Shown here: positions 1-8,671 of the stretch, piece after piece
How the letters are laid out: every line of letters starts with the position of its first letter
Position numbering within the stretch: position 1 is the first letter of the stretch
Assembly (NCBI GenBank): GCA_000158135.1
Contig: DS999532.1
Location: 572,618 to 636,617, forward strand
Length of the DNA: 64,000 nucleotides
Reading direction: 5' to 3'
DNA from: Rhodobacteraceae bacterium KLH11
GTDB taxonomy: Bacteria; Pseudomonadota; Alphaproteobacteria; Rhodobacterales; Rhodobacteraceae
Notes under the pieces: model-generated
Databases searched by the model: none
Told to the model about the DNA's origin: nothing
The model's input: only the letters and a program-made list of their open reading frames with translations
Made by a program: the position numbers and the translations under genes

Positions 1-22
1 GCGGCAGCCAGATGACCGAAAC

Positions 23-61
23 AAAAAATTCCGCCCCTGATGAGATGATCAGAGGCGGAAT
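23..61 (-). terminator. Rho-independent terminator of the tauABC-like operon
   Basis: An inverted repeat with arms ATTCCGCC and GGCGGAAT (28-35 and 54-61) and an inner CTGAT/ATCAG pair forms one long hairpin. Read on the minus strand it is followed directly by a run of six T (A at 23-28). It lies 26 bases past the stop of the permease gene, so it ends that operon. Confidence 0.85.
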
Positions 62-86
62 GATCGACGTCACGTGTTCAGCAGCG

Positions 87-1352
87 TCAGCTCCGACCCT
101 TCCAGGGCACCAGCCAGTTCTCGGCCTTGCGCATCAGGATATCGATGCCATACCCGATGATACCAATCAGCACGATGCCCATGATCACGATATCCGTCAG
201 CTGGAATTTCGACGCAGCGATGATCATCATCCCGGCACCCTTTTGCGCCGCAACCAGTTCAGCCGCAACCACAGTGCCCCAGCAAACGCCCATCGCAACC
301 CGTGCGCCGGTGAAAATTTCGGGCAGTGAGTTGGGAACGATCACGTGACGCATGATTTGCCACTTTGATGCGCCCAGCGAATAGGCTGCGTGAATCTTCG
401 AGATATTCACCCCCGATACCCCCGCACGCGCTGCAATGGTCATGATCCACAAAGCCGCAAGGAACAACAGCACGATTTTGCCGGTTTCCCAGATACCAAA
501 CCAGATAATGACAAGCGGGATCAGTGCCAGTGGCGGTACGGGGCGCATGAACTCGACAATCGGATCGAACCAACCGCGGAACCAGCCCGACAGCCCCATC
601 GCATATCCCAGCGGAATACCGATAAGAGCACCGGCGATAAAACCCGCCACAACCCGCAGCAACGACCAGCCAAGGTGCTGCCAAAGCGAGAAGTTCTGAT
701 AGCCATCGCTGGCGATTTCGAAGAAACGTGCAACAACGGTTTCAGGTGCCGGCAACCAGATTGGGTTCATCTGCAGACCCTGCGCCGGTGTAAAGCTGAT
801 CGCGCCCTTGCCGGTCAGCGCCACTTTGCCATCCCCGACATTCACAGTTGTATCCGGCCCGATCGGTTTTCCATCAATCGCTACGATCCTGGCACCGTCC
901 TTGCGCTTCACCTCATCGTTCTTGTCGAACAGAATGGTGGATGAGCGGCCACTGGGGGCCACAAAGGCCACGTCTTTGGCGAACCCGTCACCGGCCTCGA
1001 CCTCAAAGCTTTCGGCATCCTCGCCAAATGGCGGGACCCTTACAAAAACAGTCGCGTCATCCGTGTTGCCGTTGGCATCTTCGACTGTATAGGTGAACTG
1101 CATGTCACCGGAAAACGGCCCCGGTACATGGATCGGAAGCAGTTTTGAGCCGGTAAACGCGCCCCAAATCACGAAGATCACAAGGATCGAGATAATCGAG
1201 GCCACCCGATCCGCGCGCACGGCGCTTTCGTCGCCAAATGTCACCGTTTTCAGACTGGTGAAATCCTGACGGCTCTGCAGCCCTCTGCGCAACACCTGCA
1301 CGATCAGAAAGGCACCGCCAAACAGGCCGATATAAAAAAGAAGTACAATCAT
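87..1352 (-). CDS. ABC transporter permease, TauC-like, with long periplasmic insert
   Basis: Inner-membrane subunit of a taurine/nitrate/sulfonate-type ABC importer, 421 residues. The usual family length is about 260-280. The excess is an N-terminal segment: hydrophobic helix at 1-20, second helix near 50-68, then about 130 mostly hydrophilic residues (74-200) rich in D, G, V and T before the canonical permease core. The core has several helices and the EAA loop (about 321-346, with SLGASKWQIMRHVIVP) that contacts the ATPase. The chosen ATG at 1352 overlaps the ATPase stop as ATGA, indicating translational coupling; a longer reading upstream lies wholly inside the ATPase gene. Last gene of a tauA-tauB-tauC order operon. 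Substrate is uncertain: TauC-like by type, but the neighbouring ring-opening operon suggests an N-heterocyclic carboxylate is possible. Confidence 0.85.
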   Translation of the reverse strand: MIVLLFYIGLFGGAFLIVQVLRRGLQSRQDFTSLKTVTFGDESAVRADRVASIISILVIFVIWGAFTGSKLLPIHVPGPFSGDMQFTYTVEDANGNTDDATVFVRVPPFGEDAESFEVEAGDGFAKDVAFVAPSGRSSTILFDKNDEVKRKDGARIVAIDGKPIGPDTTVNVGDGKVALTGKGAISFTPAQGLQMNPIWLPAPETVVARFFEIASDGYQNFSLWQHLGWSLLRVVAGFIAGALIGIPLGYAMGLSGWFRGWFDPIVEFMRPVPPLALIPLVIIWFGIWETGKIVLLFLAALWIMTIAARAGVSGVNISKIHAAYSLGASKWQIMRHVIVPNSLPEIFTGARVAMGVCWGTVVAAELVAAQKGAGMMIIAASKFQLTDIVIMGIVLIGIIGYGIDILMRKAENWLVPWKGRS

Positions 1353-2155
1353 GATGCTTGCTCCGTCCGGCCCATGATTTCCTCTTCCATCTCCCAAATC
1401 ATCGACAGGATTTCGTCCCGTGTTTCGGCAAAGCCTTCGGATTTCTTCACGTCACGCAGATCCGCATTCACACCGCGCTCGGCAAAAGGCAGGTTATATT
1501 CCTTGTGGATACGTCCGGGGCGCGGAGCCATCACGATCAGGCGTTCACCCAGCAGCAATGCCTCTTCCACCGAATGCGTGATCAGGATGATTGTCTTGCC
1601 GGTCTCTTTCCACAGCTTCAGAACCAGCCCCTGCATCTTTTCACGCGTCAGCGCATCCAGTGCGCCAAGCGGCTCGTCCATCAGGATCACATCCGGTTCG
1701 TTTGCCAGACAGCGCGCCAGTGCAACCCGCTGCTGCATACCCCCCGACAGTTCATAAACCGCTTTCTCCTTGAAGTCCTGCAACCCAACGACCTCAAGCA
1801 GATGATCTGATATCTTGTCCCGTTCCGCTTTGGGCACACCCTTCATGCGCGGCCCGAAATCCACGTTTTCGCGCACATTCATCCATTCGAAAAGCGCGCC
1901 TTTCTGAAACACCATGCCGCGTTCCGCATCAGGGCCTTCAACCACATGTCCGTTCAACTCGATCCGCCCCGAGGTCGGCGCGAGAAAACCCGCTACGATG
2001 TTCAGCAAAGTGGTTTTGCCACATCCCGACGGGCCGAGCACGGACACCAACTCGCCCTCTTTCAGGCTGAGCGAAACGTCCTGAAGTGCCTGCACAGAAG
2101 TGCCATTAGGCAAGTCAAAACGCATGGACAAATCTATGATGTCCAGTTCAGGCAT
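1349..2155 (-). CDS. ABC transporter ATP-binding protein, TauB-like
   Basis: Cytoplasmic ATPase of the same importer, 268 residues, normal length for TauB/SsuB. Walker A GPSGCGKTT at 41-49, Q-loop MVFQ at 81-84, signature LSGGMQQ at 136-142, Walker B VILMDE at 156-161 and switch His in ITHS further on are all intact. A strong AGGAAG-type ribosome site precedes the ATG. It sits 97 bases after the binding-protein gene, with a stem-loop in the gap, and overlaps the permease start by four bases. Intact motifs predict a functional ATPase. Confidence 0.93.
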   Translation of the reverse strand: MPELDIIDLSMRFDLPNGTSVQALQDVSLSLKEGELVSVLGPSGCGKTTLLNIVAGFLAPTSGRIELNGHVVEGPDAERGMVFQKGALFEWMNVRENVDFGPRMKGVPKAERDKISDHLLEVVGLQDFKEKAVYELSGGMQQRVALARCLANEPDVILMDEPLGALDALTREKMQGLVLKLWKETGKTIILITHSVEEALLLGERLIVMAPRPGRIHKEYNLPFAERGVNADLRDVKKSEGFAETRDEILSMIWEMEEEIMGRTEQAS

Positions 2156-2179
2156 TCTGTTTCCTTCCTGCTGTTACTT

Positions 2180-2213
2180 CTGGGGACCGGCCCGCATCCG
2201 GACCGGCCCCCAG
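2180..2213 (-). promoter_or_regulatory. Intercistronic stem-loop after the binding-protein gene
   Basis: Arms CTGGGGACCGG (2180-2190) and CCGGCCCCCAG (2203-2213) pair with one mismatch. It lies between the binding-protein stop and the ATPase start and lacks a T-run on the minus strand. Such hairpins commonly stabilise the upstream message so that binding protein exceeds the membrane subunits; that role is inferred. Confidence 0.55.
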
Positions 2214-2252
2214 AGACATTTTTATGATACTCGTTGGATACCGCTGCGAAGC

Positions 2253-3248
2253 TCAGTTCGCGGCTGAGGCCAGCGGCGCTGCATTCACAGCACCTTCATA
2301 GGAATCCAGCGCTGAATCGATGCTGCCTGCGGTCACAAAGACATTCGCCACGCCTTTCATGAAATCCTGAGCACCACCGCCCAGCCATTTCTCGGACAGT
2401 TGCTCATCGGCACTGGGGAAGCTGAAGGTAGCGATGGTCGCCTCAGCATCAGCCGGATCCATACCAGCGTCCTTGGCAATAACCGCAAGCATTTCATCCT
2501 TGTTGTCCCCGGCTGCCCATTGCGCGTTGGCATCGGCAGTCACCTTGAGGAATTTCGCCAGCAGTTCGGGCTCTTCCTCGATAAAGGACGTAGGTGCACT
2601 GGTGACATCAAAAACAAGGATACCCAGTTCTTCTTTCTCGGCACCGGTCAGCAACACATTGCCGTGCTCTGTCATACGGCGCAGCGCACCGCCCCAGCCG
2701 CACACCATGTCCAGGTTACCCTGTGCAAAAGCCGCAGCCCCGTCAGCAGGCGCCATGTCCACAATTTCCAGCGAACTCAGATCAACGCCGAAATGGCTCA
2801 TCTGTGACAGGAACCCGTAATGCGCGGCTGTCCCGATCGGTACACCCACTTTCTTACCCGTCAGCTCGCCCGCATTGGTCTTGTCAATCTCAAGCGCTTC
2901 GGCAACGACGCAGTTGTCATTGTCAGAATAGCTGACGGCAACATCCACGGCCTGAAGGTCCTGACCGGCCGAGGTTGCCACCACAAATGGTGGTACGCCC
3001 TGACTGACAGCGATCTGGACATCACCAGAGGCCATCGCCGCAGACATCGCGGTACCGGTGTCAAAGGACACCCAGTTGATCTTGACCCCCATTTCATCTT
3101 CATAGGTTCCATTCGCCTTGGCGTATTGGAACGGCATCGGCCATTCCAGGAAATAGGCAACCGTGATTTCTTCTTGTGCCGCAGCTTGTGTGGCAGCGAT
3201 TGCAGCGATCCCGGCACAGGCCGTTGTGAGCAGATACTTTTTGATCAT
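2253..3248 (-). CDS. ABC transporter substrate-binding protein, TauA/NMT1-like
   Basis: Periplasmic solute-binding protein, 331 residues. It begins with a clear signal peptide: MIKKYLL, a hydrophobic Ala-rich stretch, and a cleavage site after TQAAA near residue 24. The mature part follows the TauA/NMT1 pattern (EITVAYFLEWPMPF, then GDVQIAVSQGVPPF and GKKVGVPIGTAAHYGFL). The ATG at 3248 was chosen because the signal peptide starts there and a GGGAGA site precedes it; the reading frame extends a further 83 codons upstream, but that part is not signal-like and runs into the LysR promoter region. First gene of the importer operon, divergent from a LysR gene that probably controls it. Ligand could be taurine or another small zwitterion. 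Confidence 0.88.
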   Translation of the reverse strand: MIKKYLLTTACAGIAAIAATQAAAQEEITVAYFLEWPMPFQYAKANGTYEDEMGVKINWVSFDTGTAMSAAMASGDVQIAVSQGVPPFVVATSAGQDLQAVDVAVSYSDNDNCVVAEALEIDKTNAGELTGKKVGVPIGTAAHYGFLSQMSHFGVDLSSLEIVDMAPADGAAAFAQGNLDMVCGWGGALRRMTEHGNVLLTGAEKEELGILVFDVTSAPTSFIEEEPELLAKFLKVTADANAQWAAGDNKDEMLAVIAKDAGMDPADAEATIATFSFPSADEQLSEKWLGGGAQDFMKGVANVFVTAGSIDSALDSYEGAVNAAPLASAAN

Positions 3249-3375
3249 TTTGACTTTTTTCTCCCTGGTGGATTCGTGTGTCCGACTATCATGGGCATGC
3301 GAACACCGGATCAGTACAAAAACCATAGTCTGAGCATGCCAATTTCGTAAATCAAAAAACTTGTTGCGGGAAAAC

Positions 3376-3390
3376 CGAAACTTTGTTTCG
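3376..3390. promoter_or_regulatory. Inverted repeat in the tauA-LysR divergent promoter
   Basis: CGAAAC-TTT-GTTTCG is a perfect 6+6 palindrome located 23 bases upstream of the LysR start and 127 bases from the binding-protein start. It is a plausible LysR or other operator in the 165-base divergent region, which otherwise is AT-rich and holds no gene. Confidence 0.4.
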
Positions 3391-3413
3391 CTTTTAAAAG
3401 TAGCTAAGGATTT

Positions 3414-4400
3414 ATGAGGTGCGAAGTGACAAAAAAATCGCTGAGCCTGAGGTGGCTGGAGATTTTTCAGCTGATTTCGAAACTTGGCTCGATCCAAAAG
3501 GTCGCTGCTGAAACCGGTTTGTCAATCAGCACCGTTTCCAATCACCTGCGCAACCTCGAAAAGGCGCTGGATGTGGAATTGGTCGATCACAGCCGACGGC
3601 CAATGGGCCTGACACCGGCTGGTACGGTGTTTTCCCGGCATGTGCATGATGGTCTGATGGCCCTCAGACGGGGCGAGGCCGAGATACGCTCGGGCAGTTG
3701 GCAACACGCGACAGACCTGCGTCTGGGCCTGATCGATGATTTCGACAGCCGCGTCGCACCTGATTTGTTTCGCCATCTTTCGGCAAACCTGCCCCGGTGC
3801 AATTTTCGCCACTTCACACGACCAAGCCCCGAGATTCTGGAAAAGCTTCAATCCCAGAAACTGGACGCGGGTGTTGCCACGCGCCCTTCAGGTCATGCTG
3901 AAGGGCTGATCGAATATCCGCTGCTGCGTGATCCTTTCATCGTCATCATACCTCCCTCTTACAACGGTCCGGTCGAGGACCTGACCCGCTCAAAAAACGC
4001 GCTACCGCTTTTGCGTTATTCACGTGATCAGACCATTGGCAAGCTCATCGAAATGCAACTGACGCGCAGCAAGATCAACCTGCCCAACCGGTTTGAGCTT
4101 GAGTGCAACCAGTCCATCATCGGCCTTGTTGCCGGAGGCAGCGGCTGGACGATCACCACCGCGGCCAGCTATTACCGGGCCCGACGGTTCCATCAGGATA
4201 CCCGCGCCCTGCCCTTCCCGGGCAAAAGCTTTGCCCGCACGGTTTCGTTGTTCACAACCAATGTCTATCCGACCACCACCACCCGGTTGATTCACCACAC
4301 CTTGCAAGCTCTGATCCGTCAGCACGTGACTGATCCGATGACAACGCGCTTTCCGTGGCTGGATGATGAGTTCCGAACCATCCCTGCACCCCCTGAATAA
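3414..4400 (+). CDS. LysR-family transcriptional regulator (paralogue 1)
   Basis: DNA-binding regulator, 328 residues. The winged HTH is at about 12-71 (LRWLEIFQLISKLGSIQ, then GLSISTVSNHLRNLEKAL), followed by a LysR substrate-binding domain. It is clearly paralogous to the LysR at 10156-11130: both share LSLRWLE, TVSxHLRNLE, LRDPFVIVxP, GWTITT and FPGKxFART along their whole length. Divergent from the importer operon and convergent with the aldehyde dehydrogenase operon, so it likely senses a compound imported or processed by these. An alternative GTG start lies four codons in. Confidence 0.9.
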   Translation: MRCEVTKKSLSLRWLEIFQLISKLGSIQKVAAETGLSISTVSNHLRNLEKALDVELVDHSRRPMGLTPAGTVFSRHVHDGLMALRRGEAEIRSGSWQHATDLRLGLIDDFDSRVAPDLFRHLSANLPRCNFRHFTRPSPEILEKLQSQKLDAGVATRPSGHAEGLIEYPLLRDPFIVIIPPSYNGPVEDLTRSKNALPLLRYSRDQTIGKLIEMQLTRSKINLPNRFELECNQSIIGLVAGGSGWTITTAASYYRARRFHQDTRALPFPGKSFARTVSLFTTNVYPTTTTRLIHHTLQALIRQHVTDPMTTRFPWLDDEFRTIPAPPE

Positions 4401-4429
4401 TGCACACATCCACCATAGGTTCGTCTTGG

Positions 4430-5896
4430 CTAGCGCATGACAAAGGGATCGGGGATCGGATCATCGCTGGTGCGCAGCCAGACTGTTTTGACGCGCGTAT
4501 AATCCAGCGCTGCCTGCAGCCCCCCCTCTCGCCCGTGGCCAGACAGGCCGTGCCCTCCAAACGGTGCAATCGGGCTGACCGCACGATATGTGTTCACCCA
4601 GACAATCCCCGCCTGCAAACTGCGGATCATGCGATGTGCGCGCGTCAGATCCTTGGTGAACACGCCCGATGCCAGGCCAAAAGCGGTATCGTTCGCGATC
4701 TGCACAGCCTGGGCCTCGGTCTCGAAGCCAATGACCGACAGGATCGGCCCGAAGGCTTCCCGGGTCAGGCAGGGCGCATCCGGTGCATCGGTACAATCTA
4801 TGATCGTAGGTGGAAAGTAATGCCCCTCGCGGTCCAGAGGTTGCCCGCCCGCAATCACGCTGGCCCCTGCGGAAACCGAAGCAGCGACCAGTTCAGCGGC
4901 GGTGTCAAGCTGTGCCTGCGTACAAAGCGGCCCGACCTCGGTGGCCAGATCATCAGGTACGCCAATCACGATCTCGCTGGCTTTTTCCCTGAGCCGGGCG
5001 AGGAACGCATCTTTGATGCTGTTGGCAATCACCAGTCGGGAGCCCGCAACGCAGCTCTGCCCCGTCGCGGCAAAAATGCCCGAGACCTGAGCATTGACCG
5101 CGCTTTCAATATCGGCGTCTTCGAATACGATAAACGGTGATTTCCCGCCCAGTTCCAGCGAGGTCGAGGCCAGATTCTCTGCCGAATTGCGCACGATATG
5201 GCGCGCCGTGTCCGGGCCACCTGTGAAGGCGACATGATCCACATCAGGATGGCTGGTCAGAACCCTGCCACATTCAGCCCCGAACCCGGTGATGACATTC
5301 AGCACACCCGGCGGAAAACCCGCCTGATCGAAGAGGCGCGCAAATTCCAGCATCGGGGCCGGCCCCTCCTCTGAGGCTTTCAGGACAACCGTGCATCCCG
5401 CCGCCAGCGCAGGCCCGATCTTTACCGCCGACAAAAACAGTTGCGAATTCCACGGAACAACGGCGGCAACCACACCAACCGGTTCACGGCGCAACCAGAC
5501 CTCCATGTCCGGCTTGTCGATCGGAAGATGTGCACCCTCGATCTTGTCCGCCAACCCGGCGTAATACCGATAGTAATCCGTAACATAGGCGATCTGGGCC
5601 GAGGTTTCGCGGATGATCTTCCCCGTGTCACGGGTTTCCAGTTCTGCCAGCACCTGCGCATTTTCGGCAACCAGATCGGCAAGCCGATACAACAGCTTGC
5701 CCCGCGCCGTTGCTGTCATATTCGCCCAATCGGGCGCACGCAGCGCAGCCTTTGCCGCCTGCACGGCCGCGTCGACATCATCAGCCCGGGCCTCGGGCAT
5801 CCGCGCCCAAACCGCCCCCGTAGCGGGATCATGACTATCGAACTGCGCGGTACCATCCGAAAAAGCGCCGCCGATATAGTGCTGAAACTTCTGCAT
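4430..5896 (-). CDS. NAD(P)-dependent aldehyde dehydrogenase
   Basis: Oxidises an aldehyde to its acid, 488 residues, standard ALDH length. Catalytic residues are in place: N150 in PWN, K173 in LKAS, general base E248 in LELGG and nucleophile C282 in GQSCVAGSR. A GAGGAGG ribosome site stands five bases before the ATG. Last gene of a five-gene minus-strand operon, nine bases behind the flavin-dependent monooxygenase. Trigonelline- and pyridine-type pathways use an ALDH right after the luciferase-like ring-opening step, so the substrate here may be the semialdehyde or lactol from ring cleavage. It is a second-copy relative of the ALDH at 25375. Confidence 0.9.
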   Translation of the reverse strand: MQKFQHYIGGAFSDGTAQFDSHDPATGAVWARMPEARADDVDAAVQAAKAALRAPDWANMTATARGKLLYRLADLVAENAQVLAELETRDTGKIIRETSAQIAYVTDYYRYYAGLADKIEGAHLPIDKPDMEVWLRREPVGVVAAVVPWNSQLFLSAVKIGPALAAGCTVVLKASEEGPAPMLEFARLFDQAGFPPGVLNVITGFGAECGRVLTSHPDVDHVAFTGGPDTARHIVRNSAENLASTSLELGGKSPFIVFEDADIESAVNAQVSGIFAATGQSCVAGSRLVIANSIKDAFLARLREKASEIVIGVPDDLATEVGPLCTQAQLDTAAELVAASVSAGASVIAGGQPLDREGHYFPPTIIDCTDAPDAPCLTREAFGPILSVIGFETEAQAVQIANDTAFGLASGVFTKDLTRAHRMIRSLQAGIVWVNTYRAVSPIAPFGGHGLSGHGREGGLQAALDYTRVKTVWLRTSDDPIPDPFVMR

Positions 5897-5905
5897 GGTG
5901 CCTCC

Positions 5906-6943
5906 TCAGGCGAAAGCGGGCATCACGTCCGCGATGAAACGCTCAAGCGAGGCTTTCTTGCGCTCAAAGCTCATCCCGCTGTCGATCCAGAAAGAATATT
6001 CATCATATCCAAGGTTCTGATAGCCTTTTATCCGCTCAATCGCCTTGTCAGGCGTGGCAATCACATTGTCCCGCATCATCGTTTCGGGCGAATAGAAGGG
6101 GTGGTTGGCGATTTCTTCATCGCTCAACCTTCGGATCAGGCCTTGTGAGACGGGCCGCTCATTCTTGAACCATGCGCCAAAATAGCAATAGAAACGATTA
6201 ACCTCTTCTGCGGCCAGCTGCGCATCGGCGTCATCAGAGGCGATATACGTGTGGTTCAGCAACATGATCTCGGGGCGTGGCACATCCGGGAACTTTGTGC
6301 ATGCCGCGTTGAATGTATCCATCAGTTTGATGATCTCTTCGTCCCCTTGCCACAGCGGTGTCACCTGCACGTGGCAGCCATTCGAAACTGCAAACTCGTG
6401 GCTGTTGGGATCCCGCGCCGCCACCCAGATCGGAGGGCCACCCGCTTGCCGGGGTTTGGGCGACGAGGTCGTGGCCGGAAAGGAATGGAACTCGCCTTCC
6501 TGTGCATAATCACCAGCCCACAAACCGTGCAAAGCCGGAACAAGTTCTCGCATCCGCTGACCAGCCTCCCACGCGTCCATCCCCGGCAACATACGTTCAT
6601 ACTCATAGCTGTAGGCGCCGCGCGCGATGCCCAGTTCCAGACGACCATCGACAATCATATCGGTCATCGCCGCCTCACCCGCCAGACGGATCGGGTGCCA
6701 GAAGGGCGCAATGATAGTGCCGGTGCCCAGGCGCACATTGCGTGTTTGACGGGCCAGATCGATGATGTTCAGGAACGGGTTGGGCGAGATGGTGAAATCC
6801 ATCCCGTGATGCTCGCCTGTCCAGACCGCATGCATACCACCCTCATCCGCGATTTTGGCCAGAGCGATAAAGTTCTCGTAAAGCTCTTGCTGATCCTGAT
6901 CCGGTGAGGTGCGTTCCATATGAACAAAAAGCGAAAAGCGCAT
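5906..6943 (-). CDS. LLM-class flavin-dependent monooxygenase
   Basis: Two-component bacterial-luciferase-like oxygenase, 345 residues. It uses reduced FMN, presumably from the reductase encoded just upstream. Family features are MRFSLFVHME at the N-terminus, WTGEHHGMDFT near 40-50, LGTGTIIAPFWHPIRLAGEAAM, LELGIARGAY and a C-terminal FWIDSGM. The ATG at 6943 is fixed by a GAGGAGGT site and lies one base after the reductase stop; any longer start would read through the reductase gene. Adjacent reductase, ALDH and hydrolase match the trigonelline (TgnABCD) and pyridine gene sets, in which this enzyme opens an N-heterocyclic ring. Substrate is inferred only. Confidence 0.88.
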   Translation of the reverse strand: MRFSLFVHMERTSPDQDQQELYENFIALAKIADEGGMHAVWTGEHHGMDFTISPNPFLNIIDLARQTRNVRLGTGTIIAPFWHPIRLAGEAAMTDMIVDGRLELGIARGAYSYEYERMLPGMDAWEAGQRMRELVPALHGLWAGDYAQEGEFHSFPATTSSPKPRQAGGPPIWVAARDPNSHEFAVSNGCHVQVTPLWQGDEEIIKLMDTFNAACTKFPDVPRPEIMLLNHTYIASDDADAQLAAEEVNRFYCYFGAWFKNERPVSQGLIRRLSDEEIANHPFYSPETMMRDNVIATPDKAIERIKGYQNLGYDEYSFWIDSGMSFERKKASLERFIADVMPAFA

Positions 6944-6944
6944 G

Positions 6945-7862
6945 TCAGAGACCTCCTCGAATGATGGGGCGAACCTCACCTTTGTTCTGGTCGCCATAGT
7001 AGATACCGAAATCCCCCAATTGGGATTCCTGCGCCAAACGCTCCAGCATGACGCGAATGGCCGGATTGGAAACGGCCCCGAATGATGTTGGTTCCAGGGG
7101 CTGGAACACCCCTTTGCCCGGCGCGCCAGCTGCGGCCTGACATAGAAACGCGATATGCTGCCGCTTGTGCGTGGCGTCTTCGAACACAGAATACACAAAC
7201 CCCGGTTCTACGCTGAGCCCGGTCGCCCCGATCAATCTGTTCAACGTTGCGGACACGCCGCGCGATCCAACAGCAGCTTCGGGCGGAGCTAACCCTTGTT
7301 CGCCTTCGACCAGCAAAACATGACCCTCCCGCTCAATCAGCGCCGAGACGATCAGATCCGTGTTCTGCGATAAGGCGCCGGATGCGGTTGCAGGTGTCAC
7401 ATAGGCCCCTCTTGCATATCCCAGACCGGCCGAAGTGGTGCTGTCGAACGCCTTGACCTCACCAATCAGGATCACATGATCGCCTGCGTCGACCGTCTTG
7501 TGCATCGCGCAATCGAACCAAGCCGAGACCCCTTCGATCACAGGTGACCCGACAGGCCCGGGCCGCCATTCAACGCTGGCAAACCGATCCTCGACCGGGC
7601 GCGCGAAGGTGTTGGACACCTCAATCTGCGATTCTGACAGGACGTTGACCGCGAAACCATCGGCACTGGTCAGAGCTTTGTAGTTCCTCGAACTGTTGGC
7701 GAGACAAACCAGCACAAGCGGCGGGTCTATCGAGACCGATGTGAACGAGTTTGCGGTAAACCCGATCGGGTTACGGCCCGGATCATGCGATGTGACGACG
7801 GTCACGCCAGTCATGAAGGTTCCAAATGCGTTGCGCAGCGCGCGCGAATCAAGCTGTGTCAT
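6945..7862 (-). CDS. Flavin reductase fused to a nudix-like C-terminal domain
   Basis: 305 residues in two parts. Residues 1-155 are a flavin reductase (FMN-binding split-barrel: RNAFGTFMTGVTVVT, FTANSFTSVSIDPPLVLVCL, FAVNVLSESQ). Residues about 170-305 resemble a nudix fold (SALIEREGHVLLVEG and later strands) but lack a recognisable GX5EX7REUXEEXGU box, so it is probably non-hydrolytic. It should supply FMNH2 to the adjacent monooxygenase. The ATG at 7862 overlaps the hydrolase stop as ATGA. A longer start exists upstream but falls inside the hydrolase gene. Typical partner reductases are about 160-200 residues, so the C-terminal domain is the oddity. Confidence 0.85.
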   Translation of the reverse strand: MTQLDSRALRNAFGTFMTGVTVVTSHDPGRNPIGFTANSFTSVSIDPPLVLVCLANSSRNYKALTSADGFAVNVLSESQIEVSNTFARPVEDRFASVEWRPGPVGSPVIEGVSAWFDCAMHKTVDAGDHVILIGEVKAFDSTTSAGLGYARGAYVTPATASGALSQNTDLIVSALIEREGHVLLVEGEQGLAPPEAAVGSRGVSATLNRLIGATGLSVEPGFVYSVFEDATHKRQHIAFLCQAAAGAPGKGVFQPLEPTSFGAVSNPAIRVMLERLAQESQLGDFGIYYGDQNKGEVRPIIRGGL

Positions 7863-8671
7863 TGCGTTACCCTTTGCAGACCGGGCTGGTTGAGCCATTC
7901 GACCAGATGCGCATTCACCGTATCCGGCGCGGTCAGGTTCACCATGTGACGATGGCCCTTGACCACAACGGCCCGACCCTTCCCAACCGCTGCGGCCATC
8001 GCCTCGGACATTGCTGGTGTAGAGTTCGGATCGGCCTCTCCGGTGATCGCCAGAAACGGGCATGTAATCCTGCCCATCTGGTTGGCATAGGTGGTATCGC
8101 CCTGCGCAAATGCGGTATAGGCGGTGGCGTAACCTTCCGGGTCAACGGCACCCAGCCAGTCTGAAACCCGCGCACGGGCTGCGGTATCGGCAGAAGAACC
8201 GCCAAACCAGCGCGACAACGGTGTCTCCAGATCCATCTTGCCGGCCCTGATTTCAGCGGCCCGCGCCGCAACTGACGCTCGGGCGGACGGGGTCCGGCAA
8301 AACACCCCATTCAGCAACGCGACCCGGCTGACATGTTCGGGAAAGCTTGCCGCAGAACCCGCAGCAATCAGCGCCCCCATCGAGTGGCCAGCAAGCGCAA
8401 CCGGTCCCACCTCCAGCCTTTTGATGACAGCATGCAGCCAACTGACAAAATCAGGCAGCTGACTGCCAATCGCCAACCGCGCGCTGCCTCCATGCCCCGG
8501 CAGATCAACCGCGATCACGCGGCAAAATCTGCCGAGCGTGTCGATTTGAGGCTCCCAGGCAGCTGATTGCATCCCGACACCATGCACCAGCAGCACCGGT
8601 TGCCCCCGGCCGTGATCCCTGAACGTGACGGTGCTGCCCGTCTCAGACAGCCGCAGGGTTGTCAACGTCAT
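7859..8671 (-). CDS. Alpha/beta hydrolase
   Basis: 270 residues. Oxyanion HG at 30-31, nucleophile elbow GHSMG with S97, acid D214 in TGEADP and base H242 in GHRHMVN give a full triad. It is a hydrolase for an ester, amide or C-C bond in the five-gene catabolic operon. In trigonelline breakdown an alpha/beta hydrolase (TgnD) cleaves the N-formyl enamide after ring opening and oxidation, which fits its company here. The start at 8671 has AGGAACT upstream and overlaps the DUF1185 gene by 29 bases; the next gene starts at its stop codon. Confidence 0.87.
   Translation of the reverse strand: MTLTTLRLSETGSTVTFRDHGRGQPVLLVHGVGMQSAAWEPQIDTLGRFCRVIAVDLPGHGGSARLAIGSQLPDFVSWLHAVIKRLEVGPVALAGHSMGALIAAGSAASFPEHVSRVALLNGVFCRTPSARASVAARAAEIRAGKMDLETPLSRWFGGSSADTAARARVSDWLGAVDPEGYATAYTAFAQGDTTYANQMGRITCPFLAITGEADPNSTPAMSEAMAAAVGKGRAVVVKGHRHMVNLTAPDTVNAHLVEWLNQPGLQRVTQ

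Noticed and set aside
12-348. Plus-strand frames over the permease 3' end
   Set aside because: They lie antisense to a gene with intact family motifs and have no ribosome site or family resemblance.
3249-3497. 83-residue N-terminal extension of the TauA-like protein
   Set aside because: It would bury the signal peptide and run into the divergent LysR gene; a good ribosome site and signal peptide fix the start at 3248.
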